The notes beneath the pieces are model-generated. The model was not told where the DNA came from and did not search any database. It saw only the letters and a program-made list of their open reading frames with translations. The translations under genes were made by a program, and so were the position numbers. Shown here piece after piece: positions 57,302-64,000 of a stretch of 64,000 nt of DNA. Location of the stretch: NCBI GenBank assembly GCA_947311845.1, contig CAMZMU010000069.1, positions 8,115,875-8,179,874 on the forward strand, in the 5' to 3' direction. Source of the DNA: Poa pratensis (taxonomy: Eukaryota > Streptophyta > Magnoliopsida > Poales > Poaceae). The first letter of the stretch is position 1. The number at the start of each line of letters is the position of its first letter.

Positions 57302-59521
57302 TTATTCTTATTGAGCTTTTATATTACTATAATAAAATGTCGTGTTGTCACGTGTTTCATTCTTTTTAATACAGAGTTTTCTACTTTTATGTTGATTTTT
57401 TATGCTCGATTTTAACCACCAATATAAACTAAATTATATGGACCCAGAACGTACAAATGGCATCGTTAGATTTATCTTGAAAAAAAATTATTTCATATAT
57501 CTTTATTCTAATTTTCTAAACATGTTCTAAGAATAAATAAGTCATGGTCAAATTGTAAGTTGAAAGAAAGACATACTCTATGTGCGTAAGGCAAACTCCA
57601 GATTCCCCTTCAAAATCATCAATCGTCCCGGTTCATCCGGCTTTTGTGAGCAACCACAACGCATTAGAAGCAATTGTTCATCATCAAACACCATGACTCC
57701 AGCTTTACAATTAGTAATACAAGACCAGGTTGTGTTTATCCTAAACATTGACAACATATTCTAAGATGAAGATATACCAGCTAATCTTCTTCGCAAACAA
57801 CCAGTCGTGGATAAATCATTCAAGACAGCAGGAACAACCAACAAATTTAATAATCAATACTCAGTCAATCACACACATTTGAGTCTACTAAGAACACTAA
57901 TAGATAAAAAATAAAACTCACCTATCACGAAATACTCATCTTCTCTTCCTGACATTTATTTTGCAATACATAATTAGGAGAACACCTCGGAGAACTCAAT
58001 GACACGCATCACACACAGCTGGATAGCCTACGCTGATACCTATCGATGAAGACTAAATGGTCCCAACACTAGCGAATAGACAAAATAAAGACATAAATTT
58101 TGCACGAGTACATAGTGGTCTCGCATAGAACAAATGGCAACACCAAAAGCTGTGTTAGTTAACACGGGCGACAAAAACCCCCAGGTGTCAGTACGACCTA
58201 GCATAACGCATCAACAACGGCCATCATCGAACATATATACACTCGTGCATTCATCAAATATTTCCACTGTTAAATCGTAACGATGCACCCACAAACGGAC
58301 AGCACATGTACAGAACATAACAAATAAGAAAACTACTATGTGTAAATCAAATAGTCTCACTCTGATAGGTTAAGCATCTAACTAACTAGATTCCTTACTC
58401 CCAGCGATGACCTATAATAGAATATGAAAAGCAATGTTTCCCTTAATCTCTCCCATCTGGATAGATAAATCAAGGTCATGCGTAGCTCGTATAAAAAACT
58501 AGAAATGAATTATTGCCCTCTGGCGAAAGGAAAAGATTGTTGGTACGAAAGCCGCTATTACACCACTGGAGGGCTGAACCAACCTCATGCTCCATCAGAT
58601 ACAAGAAACAGCCCAACTCTGAGCTTATCGATCTGAAATGCAAAAACTTGCAATCGCATGCCCATATTGAATCAACATAAGGAGCCAACAGACACATAAA
58701 GAACACTCGTGAAACGCACTATTTACCGGGGCAAGCATTCGTAGCAACATTGACTGCGCTTAGTCGAGCTTGTACTGGACGAAAGTTACATCTTGCCCAT
58801 GACGCCCACGACGAGATCTGCTTCTTTCGTCGTCGACCACCATCTTCATCCTCTCCACAACCGAGTACGAGGTATTGCTCAATTCATATATGCCTATTAC
58901 CATTTCCTTGATGATAGCCACGATGCTTTAGGACTGGGATAAAATTTTGACTTGCATGGCGGCTTGTAGGGTTTACCAGTAGATCATGCTTTCTGCGATG
59001 ATGTGTGGTCCGTTTTGTTTGCTTTGTTCGATAATAGATTTACCAAATTTGTTCGATAATAGATCTACCAAATTGCGTACGTTCATTCCTATTTGTTTTG
59101 TTTAAATCAGCATGGAAGGTAGAGATGATATAGTTTGCTCAGTTGAGACTTGGTGTTCTCTGATCGATAAGCTGACACCCGATCAATGCGACGCACTTCG
59201 CGATACTCCAAATTCCGCCAGTCACCATGCAACATAATTTGTCCTTCAGTGGAGCGCAAATTTAAAAACTTATATTCATAGAATTTTGGAAGACAAATGC
59301 AAATAAAAATCATGACAAGAACGCCTAGACATCCATCCATATGTCAAACGTGCAACAGATATGAAGTATGTTTAAAAGCCTGCAACATAGGACAGTATAA
59401 CATCTCGAAGGATATTCTAAATTTTGATGAACAATCGAGTGCAACTTGCTGGTGATAGCATACAATTGGATGACTAGATTAGGCATACGTCCGCTTCATG
59501 GCTAACTATGCAAAGACTAGA
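57302..59521. other. Unassigned intergenic DNA
   Basis: More than 2 kb of AT-rich DNA with only short frames. One minus-strand frame at 58476-58706 is not similar to any family I know. No terminal repeats, RNA genes or splice-consistent gene model were found. Confidence 0.45.
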
Positions 59522-60054
59522 TTAGGCAACTCGTAGTAGCACAATCATACGTATTCCTAGCCTAGAGAAGCTTTTTAGCATCCACTTCAACTTCTTGGCA
59601 GTGCTTTTAGTGACCGAGGAATGGAAAATTACTGTCATCTTTTCTAGCATGGGTGCCCATTCGAATAACCGTTTCACAAGAGCAGCTTCATGTTCGGTTC
59701 CTCTCAAGCCAAGGATTATTACCTCTTGGAGGCGATTCAGTGCAAGTTCCTCAGTTTTCCAGTTTGGTGGCTGATCGCAAACACAACCTGATGGGCAAGC
59801 AGTTTGTGCCTGAAACCATGTACAAAGCAGCTTAATAAGATTACCGACATGATTCATTGCAGTAAAATCGACGTTTCGAAAAATTCATTGCAGTAAAACA
59901 AGAAAGGTGGAACTAGAAATTTTAAGAGTCACATGAATATATAAGATATGGCTTCCACAAATTTACAAACGAAGCCAATATATGGCAGAAAATATGATTG
60001 TTCTACGCAAATAAAGTTAAAAAACAAATGTTATTTAAATATTTACACGAAGAC

Positions 60055-60200
60055 GAAATGTGTTATCAATATAACACACTGAACGAGATCTTTAATTAAC
60101 TTAAGTTTCGATGATCTGTGGCACGAACAGGTAATGTGCTATCAATAAAACACACTGAACGAGATCTTCAATTGACCTTAGTGTCGATGATCTGTCAGTC
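60055..60200. repeat. ~75-bp tandem duplication in the F-box pseudogene intron
   Basis: ATGTG-TATCAATA-AACACACTGAACGAGATCTT and the following TCGATGATCTGT occur twice, about 70-75 bp apart. A separate short repeat, GGAACTAGAAATTTTAAGA...CATGAATATATAAGA, occurs at 59908-59945 and 60257-60292. Confidence 0.75.
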
Positions 60201-60519
60201 GTTGACCCTGCCATCATAGATATACATAGGATTTGGGTCCCACCTGGGCAAAGATGGAACTAGAAATTTTAAGATTTGCATGAATATATAAGACATTTGA
60301 TGCACGGATACCAAGCAGAAGTCCGCGTCTGATACTACCAGGTCAATACGTATTGGAAAGTATCGTCACATTAATTTAGATAGCTAAGTGATACTTGACA
60401 GATACCGATCTGATACGGCCCCGCACAGTTAGGATGGCGTAACTCTCCCTCCCCCTCTCTCGCAGAGCAACCTACAAACCTTAGGGCTCCACTATGCACT
60501 ATGGAGTCATGTTACTGTA

Positions 60520-60790
60520 GTAGAGAAATCATCGGGCAGGGGCAATACCAACTGGAAATGTAAGTTCTGTGATTATGTTGGAACTTCTAGCTACTCTAGG
60601 GTGCAAGCCCATTTGTTGAAAATATCATAGCAGAAAATAACTCCACGTAAGGTCACAATGGATATTCTGAGAAATGAGGTTGAGATGGCTAAAGGCAGTA
60701 CAAAAAACAAAGGGGAATCCTGTGTCTTTGTCATGTGGTGTTGGATCTGTAAATGGTGCTTCGTCTAGTGCCAACATCAGTAAAAGAGGA
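60520..60790 (+). pseudogene. hAT transposase BED zinc-finger fossil
   Basis: A frame around 60541-60630 reads NTNWKCKFCDYVGTSSYSRV followed by QAHLLKIS, the BED-finger pattern W-x-C-x2-C...H found at the N-terminus of plant hAT transposases. A degraded continuation (VTMDILRNEVEMAKG) follows. It lies in the large intron of the F-box pseudogene on the opposite strand. No transposase core was seen. Confidence 0.6.
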
Positions 60791-61093
60791 GGGGGAGGGA
60801 CCTAACTTGATCTGTTGTTGCTATCTACAACATATATTTATTTTCTGATAGATGTCACCATCCTAAGGGAATATCTCATTTAGGTTTAACCGACAGATAT
60901 TGCAAGATATATGTCATATCCTCGGACTAATACAATATGGTAAGGTGTTCAAGAAGATCCCTTAGGTCAGTACAAATATGTCATCTCGTACATACTATGG
61001 AGTATCTTTGAAGATAGTTTTCCACTACACATCATCACTTAGACGCCATTGTTATTGATGAAACCTTTAAAAACACATGACCGAAGAATAGTA

Positions 61094-61163
61094 CTCCATC
61101 TGTCCCATAATATAAGATGTTATATTGGTTGTAATAACATCTTATATTATTGGACGGAGGGAG
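61094..61163. mobile_element. Short Stowaway-type MITE
   Basis: The 70-bp element has ends CTCCATCTGTCCCATAATAT and the inverted ATTATTGGACGGAGGGAG, flanked by TA (61092-61093 and 61164-61165). It forms a near-perfect hairpin and lies in an intron of the F-box pseudogene. Confidence 0.85.
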
Positions 61164-63015
61164 TAGTATATTAATATTTTCTCCTAAATCGTAACTATTT
61201 TAGAAAGATTGAGTTTGCCATGTGTTATGATTATGAACAGAGTGGGTACTGGGTGGTATGGTAGATGGCCCTGGACAGATGAGGCGCGAGGCCCAGCCAA
61301 GGGGTGGCTGCTGCACAACAAAAGCAAGGAAGAAATAGAGATATAGTTAGGATAATTTTCTGCTTGTCTATTGATCGAAGGGAACTAGGCATTATAAAGC
61401 CAGCATACAAACCGGAGGCTAACAACTTAAGGAAATAACTAATCTTGAGATTAAATAAACATCTCTAAGAGATCTAAACTGAATTCTCTGCCGTGGACCT
61501 CTTCCTGGTGGGCCTTATTGCACCTCCTGTAGGGCCGGTTCCACATAACACCATGAAGTGACATAGTCATTTCACATCACTGCCTCTTCTAATGGGAGCT
61601 GCCACACCACATGAATGTCCCTTTGCCATTATATGCAGGGTCAAGTTTCTAATGTTCGGGAACCTTGTAATGTCTTCCATCAAGTACTCCCAGTTAGTCA
61701 GGTCCTTCTGTAGATTCGTGGGAAGCCTCAACAAATGATTGTTTTCTGATGGTTAGTAGTGCACAGAAAAACATCTCGTTAAAAAATTCAATAAAACATA
61801 AGAAATGGTTCTTTTATGCGAGAAAGTCCAAGCTCTATGTGTCCCATTGAAAAACCAATATACTAGTGAAGTGGTAGTAGTTTGTAACTGTAACGCTAAC
61901 TATTTGAATGCGGAAAAAATAAAGCCATGTCACAGGGCAGATAACGCCTACGAAGAATTCCTTAAATATGGCACCAAGTTTCTTCTATGATGGCATAAAT
62001 CACATAAGAATGAACTCACCTTTAGAAAGACAAGTATGACTTTTAGATACTGGATGTGGCGCCAGCGTCGTAAAATCTCCGTACAATGGCTATTGTGTAA
62101 TTTTTCGTTAGACCCAACTCTCCCATACACAATAAAACCGTTTGTGGCCAACAACGTGAGATTTTCCATCTTGCCAAACTGCATGAATCTTGGATCATAA
62201 GCATCCCTCCAAAAGAGCGACACCAGCTGAGGGGCACAAATATTTGCAACCAGTTGATTATTACTGGAAGGTTTAGCAAAGCATGAGGTCACATCTAAAA
62301 GTTTGAGTGCCGGCGCCATGACAGTGAGCTGCTGCACGTCATGCACATCCTTTAGCTTGATTTCTATGAGAGAATCCGAATGGATTGCAAGGTTTTCCAG
62401 ACCCTAGGCATCATGGACGGTGAGAGTCCGTAAGGCCGGGCAGCGTGGCGAGGAGACAACATCGCCGAACATGCACGGACCATGTAGCTCGATGCAAGAA
62501 AGGAAGATGTTAGTGAGCCGGGCGAATACGCCGGATGGGGGCAGAGTGAGGATAAACCCTAGTTCAAGGCGGATCGAAGTGGCCTTCTCGAAGCAGGGCA
62601 GCTCAAGAGCGCCTGCTTCCGCGGCCTCGTCCTCCGTCTCGTCCTGCTGCACCGTGTTGATGAGGACAAGATTGCCGGAGAGACGGCGTGCGGCGATTGG
62701 AAGCCAGACCGCCACGGACTCGGGATAGGCATCCTGCAAAGCGACGGTGAGGTGGTGGAGGGACGGCGCTTCATGGGATTCGAGGGCGACGCGGATGCCG
62801 TGGGGATCAGTGGAGGAGCGAAACCAGAGCTGTGGGAGCAGCGTCCAGAGGCTGCGCCAGCGGCTGGAGAGCACGCTGGTCCGCGCGGCGACGGCGGCGT
62901 CGAGGATCCTCATAAGGATCTTGATGAGAAGGTCGTCGGGAAGCGCGCTGATGCGATCCTCGCTGCCGCCGCCATCGGGGAGCTTGGGTCGCTTGGCGGC
63001 GTCGCAGTGCTCCAT

Positions 63016-63693
63016 GGAGGAAGAGGGAGTTGGCGCGTGCGTGCAGATGGACCTCACACTCGCTCGCTAGCTGGAGATCGAGGAGGGGCGTGGCATTGCT
63101 GCGGATGGGGAATGGTTCGAGCCGCCGCCGGGGAGTCACTGTGAACGGGAACGGGGAATGGTGGCGTGGCGTTGTTCGGCTAGTATACCACTCTGCCCCT
63201 GCGTTCGCTAGTTTATTACTGTACAAGGTGATGCCACTCCACCGAAATCCTGGTCAGCAGCTGGTCTACAACGCCACGGGCATCCACCGCTCACCATCCG
63301 CCACGTGACACACCATTGTTGACCAGCTCTTGAGCATGTACTCCGTACGTGATGGATTTGTGCAGCCTGGCTACAGCTGAAACGATCGATCGATTGGAGC
63401 TGGGTGCGTGCTTGCTTGCCTCCCAGCTCATGTACGTGTACGTGTACGTGTATGTGTGACGTCGATCCATCCCATGTTTTTTTCATTTTCATATTAGTTT
63501 GTACACATATCACTTTTATTGTACACATATCAAATTCAGGGGCAATTTAGACATCTTACAACTCAACCAAGCAAATAAGCTAAATTTTCAGAAGCTCAAA
63601 AGAAGACTTCAGACAGTTTCTAATAACTTCTACCCATCACAGTTTATTCCCACCAAAATCTATAACCAAGCTTATGCATAAGCAGAAGGCTAA
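63016..63693. other. F-box pseudogene upstream region and intergenic DNA
   Basis: Holds an upstream in-frame ATG (63057) of the F-box frame and a short ACGTGT-type microsatellite (63431-63457). No further gene recognised. Confidence 0.5.
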
Positions 63694-64000
63694 GGGTCTG
63701 TTTGTTTGGGCTGCAGCTGTTAAGAAGCAGTTGTAGCTGTTGGGTTGTGAAAAACCAGCTGCTGAAATCAGAGATTTGATGTTTGGCAAGAGTGCTGTTG
63801 GCAGCAGTTGTTGTTGGTTTTCTGAGTGAAATGTCTAGAATGCCTCTGAGTGCTGAAGAAGCTGTATAAATGTTGATTCAAAGCCAAGTAACTAATTCTG
63901 AGTTTTAGTGTTTGACAATTAGCTGGCTGACTGAATATAATTCGTGAAATTTTTGAAGCTGCGCTAATGCCGGAAATTTTGGAGCGGCAACAAATATGAT
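63694..64000. mobile_element. Tourist/Harbinger-like MITE, left end (runs off the window)
   Basis: GGGTCTGTTTGTTTGGGCTG starts directly after TAA (63691-63693), the terminus style and TAA target of Tourist-like MITEs in grasses. The other terminus is beyond the window, so this is not confirmed. Confidence 0.5.

Larger units (their letters stand above)
59522..63015 (-). pseudogene. F-box/LRR (FBD-like) gene, damaged
   Basis: Exon 1 (62020-63015, 332 codons) begins [12 protein letters not shown] and has an F-box at about 20-60 ([32 protein letters not shown]), followed by leucine-rich strands. An in-frame TAG at 62404-62406 (codon 204) interrupts ...TVHDA-stop-GLENLAIHSDSL, while the same frame stays open to the splice site GTGAGT. 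A middle exon near 61570-61750 reads YLMEDITRFPNIRNLTLHIM but has no clean in-phase acceptor. The last exon (59522-59809) reads ACPSGCVCDQPPNWKTEEL and GTEHEAALVKRLFEWAP. The family acts as SCF substrate adaptors and is large and fast-evolving in grasses. The stop codon and the middle-exon damage make this a likely pseudogene. Confidence 0.82.

Noticed and set aside
1..64000. CRISPR arrays, operons, phage or bacterial elements, tRNA and rRNA genes
   Set aside because: None were seen; the sequence is plant nuclear DNA in composition and gene structure.

Overview
This is a gene-sparse, transposon-dense stretch of grass nuclear DNA, most likely Triticeae (wheat/Aegilops/barley group). The reasons are plant GT-AG gene structures, nested LTR retrotransposons starting TGATACGTC, CACTA, Harbinger, hAT and Stowaway (CTCCCTCC...) elements, and GC-rich monocot coding exons. 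No rRNA, tRNA, CRISPR or prokaryotic feature was seen. Gene calls rest on exon-by-exon reading of splice sites and on remembered protein families; no database was searched.

Left half (1 to about 32.6 kb): a direct tandem segmental duplication of about 16-17 kb. Each unit holds, in order, the 3' part of a gypsy-type element with its LTR, an AT-rich low-complexity block, a GC-rich block, a MITE-like element, a five-exon annexin gene on the minus strand, a GC-rich non-LTR retroposon with a 12-bp target duplication, a solo LTR with target duplication GTCGG, and a CACTA transposon that has captured part of an F-box/kelch gene. Unit A starts before the window and ends inside the captured kelch fragment, where it is fused to gag-like gypsy sequence that begins unit B. 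In unit B the CACTA element is complete (30657-33850, target duplication AGA). Both annexin copies are intact and predict the same 314-residue protein, although introns and flanks differ by substitutions and indels and each unit has private deletions.

Middle (34-47 kb): a TLDc-domain (OXR-type) gene on the plus strand with an 8-bp-TSD hAT MITE just upstream of its start codon and two single-base coding frameshifts. It is followed by an R2R3-MYB gene on the minus strand, similar to the MYB41/MYB102/MYB39 group, whose last 18 codons lie behind an in-frame TAG. After that come several decayed LINE fragments.

Right part (47-57 kb): a second, older tandem duplication containing two B3-domain genes on the minus strand. 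Both encode 231 residues, but they differ by one intron and in the promoter TATA region. They are separated by Helitron-like, LINE-like and fold-back elements, and a Harbinger element with visible empty sites lies downstream of the first. The window ends with an F-box/LRR-FBD pseudogene (59.5-63.0 kb) whose introns hold a Stowaway MITE and a hAT BED-finger fossil, and with the start of a Tourist-like MITE at the right edge.

The genes do not form a pathway. The coherent story is structural: repeated TE insertion, gene capture by a CACTA element, then a segmental duplication that doubled an annexin gene.
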